The notes under the pieces were generated by a model. That model ran no database searches, was not told where the DNA came from, and saw only the letters and a program-made list of their open reading frames with translations. A DNA stretch of 64,000 nucleotides from Falsirhodobacter sp051195255 (GTDB taxonomy: Bacteria; Pseudomonadota; Alphaproteobacteria; Rhodobacterales; Rhodobacteraceae): positions 1-64,000 of the forward strand of contig NZ_JBNJLK010000011.1 of NCBI RefSeq assembly GCF_051195255.1. The letters are read 5' to 3'. The first letter of the stretch is position 1. The number at the start of each line of letters is the position of its first letter. Shown in pieces: positions 1 through 8,684 of this stretch. Both the position numbers and the translations under genes were made by a program.

Positions 1-56
1 TCGCCCAGGCCAGCCTCGACCCGAAACTCTTCGCAACCCTGTTCCACGTTGGCTGA
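1..56 (+). CDS. 3' end of an upstream gene (truncated by the window)
   Basis: An open frame from the window edge ends in TGA at 54-56 and encodes a C-terminus reading LDPKLFATLFHVG. Such a tail resembles the end of an HD-type domain, but 17 residues are too few to assign a family. The first start codon lies outside the window. Confidence 0.35.
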   Translation, partial: AQASLDPKLFATLFHVG

Positions 57-240
57 AGAGGCAAGAGAACGGAGGGCAATTGTCAGAGTGTTTGGCGATT
101 CTCGCATTTATCCATGTTAACGGCCGCGAAACTTGTCCACGATAGGAACACACGAAGCGCCCCTGTGAAGTTTTGCGCAGGATCAGATCGCAAACGGCCA
201 GACAAGCAGATCTGCCCTCAACATGGAGTGCCGGAACCAG

Positions 241-756
241 ATGTCCGCCCTTCGATTCCTACCTCTGATGGCGGCAGCCTTCTGGTTGACCGGCCTTGTC
301 ACGACCGCAAGCGCCCAAGACCTTCCCACCCCGCAAGGGGAGGTGATCCTGACAATCGACGGCGCCATCGCCCATACGAACGTGGACGGCACCGCGCAGT
401 TTGACCGAAAAATGCTGGAAGGCCTGGGTGTGGTGGACGTCACCACCGGCACCCCGTGGTTTGACGGGAAGATGACCTTCTCCGGCGCGCCGCTTGCGGC
501 TGTGCTGGAACGGGTGGGCGCGCAGGGCGACATGATCAAGGCGGTCGCGCTGAACGACTATGAAACCGACATACCGGTGTCGGACGCCAAGGACACAGGT
601 GTCATCTTGGCCATGAAGGTGAACGGCCGCGACATGACCGTCCGGGACAAAGGGCCCATTTTCGTCATCTATCCTTTTGACCGTGAAGATCGGCTCGAAA
701 CGCAGACTTACTATTCCCGCTCCGCCTGGCAAGTGACACGCCTCAGCATCAGGTAG
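241..756 (+). CDS. Periplasmic molybdopterin-oxidoreductase-fold-like protein
   Basis: The 171-residue product starts with a signal peptide (FLPLMAAAFWLTGLVTTASAQ). It matches the small proteins usually labelled molybdopterin-dependent oxidoreductase, with the typical blocks ALNDYETDIPVSD around residue 110 and DKGPIFVIYPFD near 140. I chose ATG 241 over ATG 223 because GGAG lies 12 bases before it and it puts the signal peptide at the N-terminus. The mature protein has no cysteine, so it cannot hold a molybdenum cofactor the way sulfite-oxidase enzymes do. It lies 6 bp ahead of a GGDEF-EAL gene, which suggests a periplasmic ligand-binding or sensing role coupled to cyclic-di-GMP (inference). 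Confidence 0.75.
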   Translation: MSALRFLPLMAAAFWLTGLVTTASAQDLPTPQGEVILTIDGAIAHTNVDGTAQFDRKMLEGLGVVDVTTGTPWFDGKMTFSGAPLAAVLERVGAQGDMIKAVALNDYETDIPVSDAKDTGVILAMKVNGRDMTVRDKGPIFVIYPFDREDRLETQTYYSRSAWQVTRLSIR

Positions 757-762
757 CAGATC

Positions 763-2730
763 GTGACGCGAGTCCTCAGTGTCCTCATCGCCGTGTTCAT
801 TGCCGCGACGATCTATCTGTCCAGCACCGTCAACGATCGCCAGTCGGTGCTTCGTCGCGTGGCCCATCACAACGATGCCTGGGCGCTGAGCCAGACGGTC
901 CAGGAACTGTTGCGGCTGGAAGGTACAATGGCCCTTCATGCCCTGCCGGATCCGCAGGTGCCGCTGTCCGACGTGCGGCTGCGTCTGGACATCGTGATCA
1001 GCCGTCTGAACTCTCTGCATGAAGGATCGCTGAAGACATTCCTCGAGGAGACATCCGCGCGCCGGCAAACGGTCTCCGATTTCATCTCCCTCGTGGACGA
1101 GCTTGACGCAACTTTGGAAAGCCTGAATGCCGGTCAGATGCTGACCGTTCTTGAGCGCATGCACGTTCAGGCGGGGGCACTGACCAATCTTTCGTCCCAA
1201 AGCGTGCAGCAGAGCTGGGCGCTGGTCGAAGGCAACCTGAAAGCGCTTGAACGGCTGCACCTGATCTACCTTCTGGTGGTAAGCGTTCTGATCCTGTGCT
1301 GGTTCGGACTGCTGGTGCTTCTGATGCGCCACAACCACCTGCTGCGTCTGGCGCAAAAGCAGGGCAAGGTCCTGAACGAAAGCCTGAACGCCGCCGGGAA
1401 CGAGTTGCGGGACAAGAACCGCAGCCTTGAATACGCCGCCCATCATGACGCGCTGACGGCCCTTCCCAACCGCACCCTCTTCTGGAACGAGCTGGAGTCA
1501 GCCCTCCACGCCTTTTCCGATAAAAGCATGTCCGTGAGCCTGTTGCTGCTGGACCTTGACGACTTCAAGATGATCAACGACATGATGGGCCACGACTTCG
1601 GTGACCTGCTGCTGCATCAGGTCAGCGAGCGCATGCGTCGCTTCAGCGTGAAACCCCACATGTTCTGCCGCTTGGGTGGCGATGAATTCGCCTGCCTTCT
1701 GTTCGGCCGGACGGCGGAACAGAGTCTCGCATATGCCCGCAACCTGGCGGTAGATATCGCGGCGCCTTATCAGCTGTCGGACCGGCGGGTGGAAATCGGA
1801 TGTTCGATCGGGGTGGCGAATGTGGAAATGCCCTTCGATGTCGATGCGCAGCTGCTGTTCAAGCGCGCGGACATCGCCCTGTATCGCGCCAAGGCGTCGG
1901 ACCAAGATCGTGTCTGCCTGTTCGAAGACTACATGCAGGACGAATTCGACGATCGCAAAGCCCTTGAAAACGATCTGCGCCACGCGATCGCGCGCCGGAC
2001 GTTCGAGGTGGCCTATCAGGTTCAGGTCGATGTCCGCACGACAAGGCCGGCGGGGTTGGAGGCTCTGGCCCGCTGGAACCACCCGACCCGCGGCGACATT
2101 CCGCCCGACATCTTCATCCCCTTGGCCGAAGAGATCGGCCTTATCCGGGAACTCGGCCGGTTGATCCTGACGGAAGCCTGCGCCGAAGCGGCGACATGGC
2201 AGCCGCCTCTGAAGATCGCGGTGAACCTGTCATCTCTGCAACTTCAATCCCCGGACATCCTGGACGTCGTCCGGGACATCTTGGACATCACCGGCCTTGA
2301 TCCGAAGCGGCTGGAATTGGAAATCACCGAATCCGTGCTGCTGAACAATCGGGAGGAAGTCTTCCTCGCCCTCAATGACCTGCGGTTGTTCGGCGTGACG
2401 GTGGCCATGGACGATTTCGGCACGGGCTATTCCTCGCTGGCGGTTCTGCGAGACATTCCGTTTGACACGATCAAGCTCGACAAGGGCTTCGTGCGCGATA
2501 TCGTCTGGGATCGCGAAGCCGAAGCGCTGGTGAGGCTGGTGAACGATCTGGGGCACCTTCTGGGCAAGACGGTGATCATCGAGGGGATCGAGACGGCGGA
2601 TCAGCACGAAGCCGTCCGCCGCCTTGGCTGCGACCTTGCGCAAGGGTTCCTTTTCGGGCGACCTGTTCTGAAATCTCAACTCGGCCATCTTCGCGAAGGT
2701 GGCGCCCATGATCTGGAGACGACCCTATGA
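763..2730 (+). CDS. Membrane-anchored GGDEF-EAL cyclic-di-GMP signalling protein
   Basis: A 655-residue protein with a GTG start. Membrane helices at about residues 4-22 and 167-189 enclose a periplasmic helical sensor segment of about 140 residues. A GGDEF domain follows with an intact GGDEF motif at 305-309, then an EAL domain with EAL at 433-435, NLS, LEITES, MDDFGTGYSSL, IKLDKGF and EGIET. The catalytic residues of both halves are present, so it could make and break cyclic-di-GMP. The RxxD inhibitory site that should sit five residues before GGDEF is absent (VKPH instead), so product inhibition of the cyclase is unlikely. It is probably translated with the preceding periplasmic protein, which could be its input. 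Confidence 0.93.
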   Translation: MTRVLSVLIAVFIAATIYLSSTVNDRQSVLRRVAHHNDAWALSQTVQELLRLEGTMALHALPDPQVPLSDVRLRLDIVISRLNSLHEGSLKTFLEETSARRQTVSDFISLVDELDATLESLNAGQMLTVLERMHVQAGALTNLSSQSVQQSWALVEGNLKALERLHLIYLLVVSVLILCWFGLLVLLMRHNHLLRLAQKQGKVLNESLNAAGNELRDKNRSLEYAAHHDALTALPNRTLFWNELESALHAFSDKSMSVSLLLLDLDDFKMINDMMGHDFGDLLLHQVSERMRRFSVKPHMFCRLGGDEFACLLFGRTAEQSLAYARNLAVDIAAPYQLSDRRVEIGCSIGVANVEMPFDVDAQLLFKRADIALYRAKASDQDRVCLFEDYMQDEFDDRKALENDLRHAIARRTFEVAYQVQVDVRTTRPAGLEALARWNHPTRGDIPPDIFIPLAEEIGLIRELGRLILTEACAEAATWQPPLKIAVNLSSLQLQSPDILDVVRDILDITGLDPKRLELEITESVLLNNREEVFLALNDLRLFGVTVAMDDFGTGYSSLAVLRDIPFDTIKLDKGFVRDIVWDREAEALVRLVNDLGHLLGKTVIIEGIETADQHEAVRRLGCDLAQGFLFGRPVLKSQLGHLREGGAHDLETTL

Positions 2731-3434
2731 CCCCGCCTCGTCCCGAAGTCTCGCTGACGCTTCACGGCCTGCACGTGCCCATCGCCGAAACCGAGGTGTC
2801 GCCGATCATCTGGCAGGCGCTGCAAAGCGCGGAATACGAAGCCAAGGAAGCGCGGCTGGCCAAGGAACTGCTGCGCCCGGGGGATCGCGTGCTGGAACTG
2901 GGGTCCGGCCTCGGGATCATCACGACGGTTCTGGCGCAGACACCGGGCGTGCGCATCTGGTCGTTCGACGCCAATCCCGACACCGTCGCGATGGCGCGGC
3001 GTGTGGCGCAGGCCAACAAGGTCGACAACGTGATCTTCGCCCATGGCATGCTGTCGGCGGGTGCGCCAGCGTCGCATGTCTTCTACATGCGCCGCGACTT
3101 CTGGATGTCGTCGATGATCGAAAGCCAAGGCCCCTACGAGAGCACGATCCAAGTGGAATCGTCCAACATTGACGACTTCATCGCCGCTCAGTCGGTCAAC
3201 GTGCTCGTGATGGATGTGGAAGGGGCGGAGCGTCAGATCCTGGGCGCGGCGGCGCTGGAGGGCGTGGATCGCGTCTTCTTGGAACTGCACGATCACCTGT
3301 ACGGCCTTTCCGGCGTGCGGGAGATCTTCGCCTCCATGGACCGCCTCGGCTTCTCCTACGATCCGCGCCAGTCTTCCGGGCCCTGCGTCCTGTTCCTGCG
3401 GGATGACGGACAGATCCGGCCCTATTGCGGATAG
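2727..3434 (+). CDS. FkbM-type SAM-dependent methyltransferase
   Basis: The 235-residue product has the class I SAM-binding glycine motif LELGSGLGIITT at about residue 57. A later VLVMDVEGAERQIL block is the hallmark of FkbM-family O-methyltransferases. Its ATG overlaps the GGDEF-EAL stop codon (ATGA), so it is translationally coupled to that gene. The acceptor is unknown; FkbM enzymes methylate sugars or other small molecules. Its link to cyclic-di-GMP is by position only. Confidence 0.85.
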   Translation: MTPPRPEVSLTLHGLHVPIAETEVSPIIWQALQSAEYEAKEARLAKELLRPGDRVLELGSGLGIITTVLAQTPGVRIWSFDANPDTVAMARRVAQANKVDNVIFAHGMLSAGAPASHVFYMRRDFWMSSMIESQGPYESTIQVESSNIDDFIAAQSVNVLVMDVEGAERQILGAAALEGVDRVFLELHDHLYGLSGVREIFASMDRLGFSYDPRQSSGPCVLFLRDDGQIRPYCG

Positions 3435-3438
3435 GGGT

Positions 3439-4206
3439 CTACTCGACCCCTACCACGTCCGGCGTTTCCCAAGCCAGATGCTGACCTCCGTCCGGGCAGA
3501 TAAGCTGCCCGGTCACCGCGCGGGCGTTGAGAAGATAATCCAACGCGGCGGTGATGTCCTGCGTCGTGGCCCCGCGCCCCAGCACCGTCGCGGCCCGCTG
3601 ACGGTTGAAATCCTCGGCCGATTGGCGGGCACCGGCCAGCGTGGGCCCCGGGCCGATCGCGTTCACCCGCACATGGGGGGCAAGGGCCTGCGCCGCCGTC
3701 CGCGTCAGTGTCCAAAGGCCCGCCTTTGCCAGCGTGTAGGTCATGAACTGGGGCGTCAGCTTGTGCACCCGCTGATCCACCATGTTCACGACCAGCCCGC
3801 GCGCCAGCGGTTCACCGTCGCTGGCGGCTTCCGGAACCTGCTCCGCGAACCTCTGGATCAGGACGAACGGCGCCCGCAGGTTGGAACCGATGTGGCGGTC
3901 CCAGCTGCTGCGCGTGGCCGTGGCCAGACTGTCCTCCTCGAAGATGGAGGCGTTGTTCACCAGAACGGTCAGCGGCCCCACGGCGGCAGCGGCACGACCG
4001 ATCAGGCCCTGCGTCGCATCCTCGTCCAGAAGATCGGCCTGAACCGCCGCGGCCCGTCGGCCCATCGCGCGGATGTCGGCAACGACCTCCAGCGCTTCAT
4101 CACTCGACCGGGAATAGTGGACGGCCACGTCGAAGCCGCGCTGCGCCAGATGAAGCGCCATCGCGCGGCCGATCCGCCGGCCCGCCCCCGTCACAAGTGC
4201 CGCCAT
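3439..4206 (-). CDS. SDR oxidoreductase, pteridine reductase / FolM-like
   Basis: A 255-residue short-chain dehydrogenase. It begins with the cofactor motif TGAGRRIGRA, whose RR is characteristic of the pteridine reductase/FolM branch that prefers NADPH. It has NNAS near residue 80 and the catalytic pair in YTLAK. I chose ATG 4206 because AGAGGA lies seven bases before it and no family member needs the longer frame. It converges on the FkbM gene with a 4-bp gap. Likely role: reduction of dihydropterins, possibly dihydromonapterin; a generic SDR cannot be excluded. Confidence 0.8.
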   Translation of the reverse strand: MAALVTGAGRRIGRAMALHLAQRGFDVAVHYSRSSDEALEVVADIRAMGRRAAAVQADLLDEDATQGLIGRAAAAVGPLTVLVNNASIFEEDSLATATRSSWDRHIGSNLRAPFVLIQRFAEQVPEAASDGEPLARGLVVNMVDQRVHKLTPQFMTYTLAKAGLWTLTRTAAQALAPHVRVNAIGPGPTLAGARQSAEDFNRQRAATVLGRGATTQDITAALDYLLNARAVTGQLICPDGGQHLAWETPDVVGVE

Positions 4207-4477
4207 GTCCGTCCTCTCCATCTGCCTCATCCCGTGCCAGATCGGTCCGTGGGGTTCACTGCCACCGGCGTCAAAAGAAGCCACGGCGGCCCGCCAGGAC
4301 CTGCTTGAAGAATGGGTAATATGGATTTGAATTTTCCGAAAGCTTAAGAAGCGGGTACCGTCTCGCGGCCAAGGGCATCGGCGTTGCCCCCGATCCGGCC
4401 GGACGGGGAAAGGGCCTGTCGCCTTCCCCCGCCTTTGCGTATATCCCCAAGACACGCCGGGCGCGAACGGAGGGATC

Positions 4478-4726
4478 ATGTCTCGCTTGCTGATCTTGAC
4501 AGCTCTTGTCGGCGGTTCCGCCGGCTTCCTGGTGCTGGGGCCAAATTTTTCTGAGGACCATTCGCTGAAAGAGCAGATCGCCCTGGGGTTGGTCGCGATC
4601 CTGATGATCTGCACACTTTTCGGCATGAAGATCGGCACCATCCTCGGCTTGGTGTTCAGGATCATTGTGGTGGCGCTGATCTGGCGGTTTCTGGCGTCGC
4701 TGTTGCGCGTCGTGCGGATGCGGTGA
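4478..4726 (+). CDS. Small membrane protein, unknown function
   Basis: An 82-residue product with a good ribosome binding site (CGGAGGG). It has three hydrophobic stretches: the N-terminus, residues 35-50 and 54-75. It ends in a basic tail (RVVRMR). I do not recognise the family. It lies 12 bp ahead of the DUF6880-like gene, so the two may be cotranscribed. Confidence 0.6.
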   Translation: MSRLLILTALVGGSAGFLVLGPNFSEDHSLKEQIALGLVAILMICTLFGMKIGTILGLVFRIIVVALIWRFLASLLRVVRMR

Positions 4727-4738
4727 CGGGGAAGAACG

Positions 4739-6076
4739 GTGGCGGCCAAGGCGCTCAACAAGAAGAACCTTTCGGTGCTGGGCACGGACCGGCTGGCGGA
4801 GTTGCTGATCGAGGTGACGAAGGGCCGCGCCGACCTGCAGCGCCGGCTGCGGCTGGAGCTGAGCGCGCATCAGGGGACCGAGGACGTGACGCGCGATCTT
4901 CGCAAGCGCTACGCCTCGATCCGGCAGGCCAAGGGATACCTGTCCCGCAAGACCCACCGTACCTTTGCCAAGGAGATTCGCAGCTTTGTGGCGCTGATCG
5001 AGACCGTCGTGGCCCCCACGGATCCTACCCTTGCCTTCGAGCTGCTGTGGGAGCTGTTGCATCTGGCCCCCGGCGTGCTGGAACGCACGGATGACACCGC
5101 GGGCCATCTGGCCGAGGCGTTCGGGGATGTGATGGAAGCCGTCGCGCGGCTGGCCCCGCATCTGACCCTTCCGCCCGCAACGCTGGCCGACCTTCTGTTC
5201 GAGGCCTTGCGCCACGATGCGGCGGGTGCGTTTGCAGGTGGCATCCGCGCCCTTGCCGGCGCCCTTGGGCCGGAGGGGCTGGAGCATCTGAAGCGTCGCG
5301 CCTCCGCGCAACCCGACAAGGCGCGCCCGCTTCCCTTGGGTGCGCTGCTGCGCGACATCGCGGATGTGCAGGGCGATGTGGACGCCTATATCGCCGGGTT
5401 CACCGCCAAGCAGTTGACGGACTCCGTCGTGGCGGCCGAGGTGGCGGATCGTCTTCTGGCCGCAAACCGGGCCGGGGATGCGCTGGCCCTTGTCGAACGG
5501 GCAATGGCCGCAGGCCGGGGGGCCGCGCTGGACAACGCCTATGTCGCTTGCCTCGAATCCCTGAACCGCAAGGGGGATCTGAAGGACTTCTTGTGGAACG
5601 CGTTTGGCAGACGTCCCGACGCCGACATCCTGCGCCGCTACTTGCGCCTTCTTCCCGACTTCGACGACATCGAGGCGGAGGACAAGGCGCGGACCCTCGC
5701 ACGCACCCACGCCGACCTGAACGCGGCCGTTCAGTTCTTCCTCGACTCGCGGGATCCGGCGACCGCCGCATTTCTCGTGCAGGCGCGGCATGACAAGCTG
5801 GACGCGGACGATCCAGACCTCCTGATCCGCGCCGCCAATGCGCTGGAGGGGGGACATCCACTGGCCAGCGTCCTGTTGCGGCGCGCCGTGATCGTGGCCG
5901 CCCTGCGGCGCGGAAAGACGGGGGACGACCGCCGGGCAGCGGACCAGTTGCTGGCCTGCGCGGCGGCCGATGCGTTCATCGCGGATTACGCCAATGTTCC
6001 GGATCACTTGTCCTTCATGGTCCGGCTGCGCCGCGCCCATGGCCGCAGGCGGCACTTCTGGGCGAAAGTGTCGTAA
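4739..6076 (+). CDS. DUF6880-like helical-repeat protein
   Basis: A 445-residue soluble protein with a GTG start preceded by GGGGAAG. The N-terminus has the pattern NLSVLGTDRLAELLIEV followed by RRLRLEL, which I recognise as the start of the DUF6880 family. The rest is alanine- and leucine-rich and looks like stacked helical repeats. Function is unknown; homologues sometimes carry zinc-finger-type domains, which are not visible here. Confidence 0.75.
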   Translation: MAAKALNKKNLSVLGTDRLAELLIEVTKGRADLQRRLRLELSAHQGTEDVTRDLRKRYASIRQAKGYLSRKTHRTFAKEIRSFVALIETVVAPTDPTLAFELLWELLHLAPGVLERTDDTAGHLAEAFGDVMEAVARLAPHLTLPPATLADLLFEALRHDAAGAFAGGIRALAGALGPEGLEHLKRRASAQPDKARPLPLGALLRDIADVQGDVDAYIAGFTAKQLTDSVVAAEVADRLLAANRAGDALALVERAMAAGRGAALDNAYVACLESLNRKGDLKDFLWNAFGRRPDADILRRYLRLLPDFDDIEAEDKARTLARTHADLNAAVQFFLDSRDPATAAFLVQARHDKLDADDPDLLIRAANALEGGHPLASVLLRRAVIVAALRRGKTGDDRRAADQLLACAAADAFIADYANVPDHLSFMVRLRRAHGRRRHFWAKVS

Positions 6077-6179
6077 GGGCTGTCTGCACGTCCGCGTGAT
6101 CGGCCCTGCATCAACGGAACGAATGCCTTGTGACCACGTTTGCCCTCCGAACGTCATGCAAACGGAAAGGATTTTTCCC

Positions 6180-6362
6180 ATGGGCGAGTTTACCGACAAG
6201 GCCAAGGCCGCTGCCAACAAGGCCGCAGGCGGCGTGAAGGACAGCATCGGCAAAGCGACGGACAATCCCGACCTGCAAGCCGAAGGCAAGGCCCAGAAGG
6301 CCAAAGGCGCGGCGCAGGACGTGGCCGGCACCGTCAAGGGCAAGCTGGGCGACGACATCTGA
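6180..6362 (+). CDS. CsbD family stress protein
   Basis: A 60-residue, lysine- and alanine-rich protein with the CsbD pattern: GEFTDKAKAAANKAAGGVKDSIGKATDN, split here by one turn into two amphipathic halves, then KGKLGDD at the C-terminus. A strong ribosome binding site (AAAGGA) lies before ATG 6180. CsbD proteins are induced by general or envelope stress; their biochemical role is unknown. A hairpin terminator follows 21 bp after the stop, so it is probably a single-gene transcript. Confidence 0.9.
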   Translation: MGEFTDKAKAAANKAAGGVKDSIGKATDNPDLQAEGKAQKAKGAAQDVAGTVKGKLGDDI

Positions 6363-6383
6363 AACGTCCGGTTCGAAAGCAAC

Positions 6384-6403
6384 GGCCCCGCATCCGCGGG
6401 GCC
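6384..6403 (+). terminator. Rho-independent terminator after csbD
   Basis: A perfect 8-bp GC stem (GGCCCCGC / GCGGGGCC) with the tetraloop ATCC is followed by TTGTTT. It lies between the csbD stop and the end of the convergent mdc operon, so it may also stop mdc transcripts in the other direction. Confidence 0.75.
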
Positions 6404-6419
6404 TTGTTTCATATTCCGG

Positions 6420-7322
6420 TCAGATCTGCCGCTCCAGCCAAGCCGCCACCCCAGCCGCGCTCCGAAACTCCGCCATCGCGCGGGCGGGGATCGGCACGGC
6501 GTCGCGCAGCATCCGCGTCAATGCGCTGCCGGGCGGCAGTTCCAAGGCCCGGGTCACCCCTGCCTCCTCAAGGCCGTTCATGCAAGCGGCCCAGTCCACC
6601 GGTTCCGCGAGTTGCCGCGACAAGGTGTCAATCGCGCGTTCCCGCGACAGCACAGGCGATCCATCAATGCCAGCCAGAACGCGTACGGTGGGGGTGCGGA
6701 AGTCGGCGGCCTCCAGCGCCTTGCGGAATACAGGCACAGCTTCCGCCATCAACGGCGTGTGGGACGCGACGCGCACCGCAAGTGGCGTGACCGTGGCGCC
6801 GCGCCTTTCCGCCCGTGCACCGCTCTCCGCAACCGCCTCGGCCAGTCCGGCAAGAACGCATCGGTCCGCCCCGTTCCGGATCGCGATGAAGGCGCCCTCG
6901 GACAGGCAGGGCTCAAGCTCCGTCAACAAGACGCCCCGGACGGCGGCCATGCCGGGTGCCGCGGTTGTCGCGGCGTCCATGGCCTCGGCCCTCAGCCGTG
7001 CCAGACGCAGCACATCGTGGGGTGCCAACGCCCCCGCCACGCCATAGGCCGCAAGTTCCCCGATGCTGTAACCGGCACCCACCTCTGGCGCGTGTTCCGC
7101 CAGAAGAGCTGCGCCGGCCAGTTCCAAGGCGCAGACGAGGGGCTGGGCGATGGCGTTCTCGAACAAGCGCTCCTCTGGCCCCGCCAGAAGATCCTCGGCC
7201 GACAGGCCGATCACGCGGGCCAGATCGGACAGGATGGAACGGGCGGCGTCCTGTTGCAGCGCGTTCCGCAAGGCGTCCGCGCCCTGCCCCGACTGGCCGG
7301 GAAACAGATAGGCAAGCGTCAT
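6420..7322 (-). CDS. mdcH: Malonate decarboxylase epsilon subunit (malonyl-CoA:ACP transacylase)
   Basis: A 300-residue acyltransferase starting LAYLFPGQSGQG, the FabD-like N-terminus. The nucleophile serine sits in GYSIGE near residue 90. MdcH loads malonyl onto the acyl-carrier subunit MdcC to prime the decarboxylase cycle. Its ATG overlaps the mdcB stop by 4 bp, and it is the last gene of the operon. Confidence 0.93.
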   Translation of the reverse strand: MTLAYLFPGQSGQGADALRNALQQDAARSILSDLARVIGLSAEDLLAGPEERLFENAIAQPLVCALELAGAALLAEHAPEVGAGYSIGELAAYGVAGALAPHDVLRLARLRAEAMDAATTAAPGMAAVRGVLLTELEPCLSEGAFIAIRNGADRCVLAGLAEAVAESGARAERRGATVTPLAVRVASHTPLMAEAVPVFRKALEAADFRTPTVRVLAGIDGSPVLSRERAIDTLSRQLAEPVDWAACMNGLEEAGVTRALELPPGSALTRMLRDAVPIPARAMAEFRSAAGVAAWLERQI

Positions 7323-8173
7323 GCGACCGGCCTGTGCAGAAAGATCGCGCAGGCCAGCATGTCAGCCGATCCACCAGGCGACAGGTTCCGCGCGACGAAG
7401 GTCCGGTGCAGGGCCTCGGCCCTCCCCTGCCAGCCGGGGGCGAAGACGCCGCCGCCTTCAAGGAACGTGCGCGCCTCGGCCTGCACCAGCGCAAGCCCCT
7501 CGGTGCCCCCGCGGTGAAGCAGGTTCGTGTCGGCCAGATGCGCCATGGCGGTGAACAGCGCCTGCACCTGCGCGGCCTGCACTCCTTGGGGCAGGGCACG
7601 TTCCAAGGCCGGATGCACCAGGTCGCGCAGCAGCGGGAAACCCGCGGCCGCTTCGCCCCGCGCGCCGGACACGCCATGGCGGCGCCTCGCACGTGTGCCG
7701 TGAGAGGATGGATCCGATGCCATGCTGCGGATCTCCGTGCCCCAGCGATCCGCAACCGTCTGGCACAGCTGTGTCGCCCCCATTCCGCGCTGCATCCGCC
7801 AACCCGCCGCCGCCGCCAGAAGCCCCAGGCTGAAGATGGCGCCGCGATGCGTGTTGATGCCACCGGTCGCCGCCAGCATCCGCGCCTCTGCCGCGATGCC
7901 CAGCCGCTGAAGGTCGGCGAATGGCGCTCCCTCTGCCCCCGCGCGCGCGATACGGATGAAATAGCTGCGCAAGGCGAACAGGCTGCGCAGAAAGGTGGTC
8001 ATGTCCATGTCCCGATGCGCCCCGTTGTCGCGGGGGGTGACCAGACCGGGCTTCGGATGCAGCGCCACCTCGGCGTGCAGGGCACGGATGGCGGCCAGAC
8101 CGATGCGGCCGGAAATGTCGGTACGGGTGCTATGAAAGGTCAAGGCCGGCCTCCCGAAGCCAAGGGCCGCCAT
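7319..8173 (-). CDS. mdcB: Triphosphoribosyl-dephospho-CoA synthase
   Basis: A product of up to 284 residues with the CitG/MdcB signature ALHAEVALHPKPGLVTP followed by DNGAHRDMD. It makes the 2'-(5''-triphosphoribosyl)-3'-dephospho-CoA precursor of the MdcC prosthetic group. The start is uncertain. ATG 8173 overlaps mdcG by 44 bp, whereas TTG 8143 has GGGAGG four bases upstream and a 14-bp overlap, and would remove ten residues that the family does not need. Confidence 0.9.
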   Translation of the reverse strand: MAALGFGRPALTFHSTRTDISGRIGLAAIRALHAEVALHPKPGLVTPRDNGAHRDMDMTTFLRSLFALRSYFIRIARAGAEGAPFADLQRLGIAAEARMLAATGGINTHRGAIFSLGLLAAAAGWRMQRGMGATQLCQTVADRWGTEIRSMASDPSSHGTRARRRHGVSGARGEAAAGFPLLRDLVHPALERALPQGVQAAQVQALFTAMAHLADTNLLHRGGTEGLALVQAEARTFLEGGGVFAPGWQGRAEALHRTFVARNLSPGGSADMLACAIFLHRPVA

Positions 8174-8684
8174 GGCCCTTCACGAGCCATCTCGGGGCGT
8201 TGAATTCCCGTATGGTGACGGCGCGGCCGTCGGTCAGCCGAACCTCTCCATCCAGCCGTGGGTCCTGCGGCAGGGCCAGCAAGGCGTCCACAACCCCGGC
8301 GTCCGGCCCCACCAGCAGGTCGATGTCCGACCCTGCGTGCAGATAGGTCAGCCCCGTCATCGCCTGCCAGGCCAGCGAGCCATAGGCCTGCACCCTTGCG
8401 ATCGCCACGATCTCGTCGAGGCGCCGCGTCCATGGAGGATGGACGTCCCGCAGATCCTCCAGCAAGGGCGCGGGTTCCACCCGGATCAGCGCGGTCTGCG
8501 GCAGATGCAGACCAAGGCGTTGGCGGCCCGGCAGCGCCAGCCCCAGCCGGACCGTGTCGTCCCCATCCCCGGGGCGGGAGGAGGCGACGATGAACGGCCG
8601 CCCCTCTTCGCGCCATTCCGCCGCCAGCTCGGGCAGCGGCACGTCCGGCGACAGCCAGACGAAGCTGTGCCGGTCAGGCCGCAT
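8130..8684 (-). CDS. mdcG: Phosphoribosyl-dephospho-CoA transferase (holo-ACP synthase)
   Basis: A 184-residue protein from ATG 8684 (MRPDRHSFVWL), with the nucleotidyltransferase metal-binding motif GSDIDLL at about residue 118. It transfers the prosthetic group made by MdcB onto a serine of MdcC. An ATG 60 bp further upstream would lie inside mdcE; the chosen start overlaps the mdcE stop by 11 bp, in keeping with the tight packing of the operon. Confidence 0.88.
   Translation of the reverse strand: MRPDRHSFVWLSPDVPLPELAAEWREEGRPFIVASSRPGDGDDTVRLGLALPGRQRLGLHLPQTALIRVEPAPLLEDLRDVHPPWTRRLDEIVAIARVQAYGSLAWQAMTGLTYLHAGSDIDLLVGPDAGVVDALLALPQDPRLDGEVRLTDGRAVTIREFNAPRWLVKGHGGPWLREAGLDLS

Noticed and set aside
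259..1446. Long minus-strand open frame of 395 codons
   Set aside because: It is antisense to the periplasmic and GGDEF-EAL genes, is rich in His, Gln and Arg, has no ribosome binding site and shows no family features.
3214..4308. 364-codon plus-strand frame over the FolM-like gene
   Set aside because: It runs antisense to an SDR with intact catalytic motifs; no domain is visible in it.
6366..6376. GGTTCGAAA, resembling a tRNA T-loop
   Set aside because: No acceptor stem or anticodon arm can be formed around it.
4271..6412. 713-codon minus-strand open frame
   Set aside because: Antisense to the DUF6880-like gene and CsbD; composition is typical of a shadow frame in GC-rich DNA.
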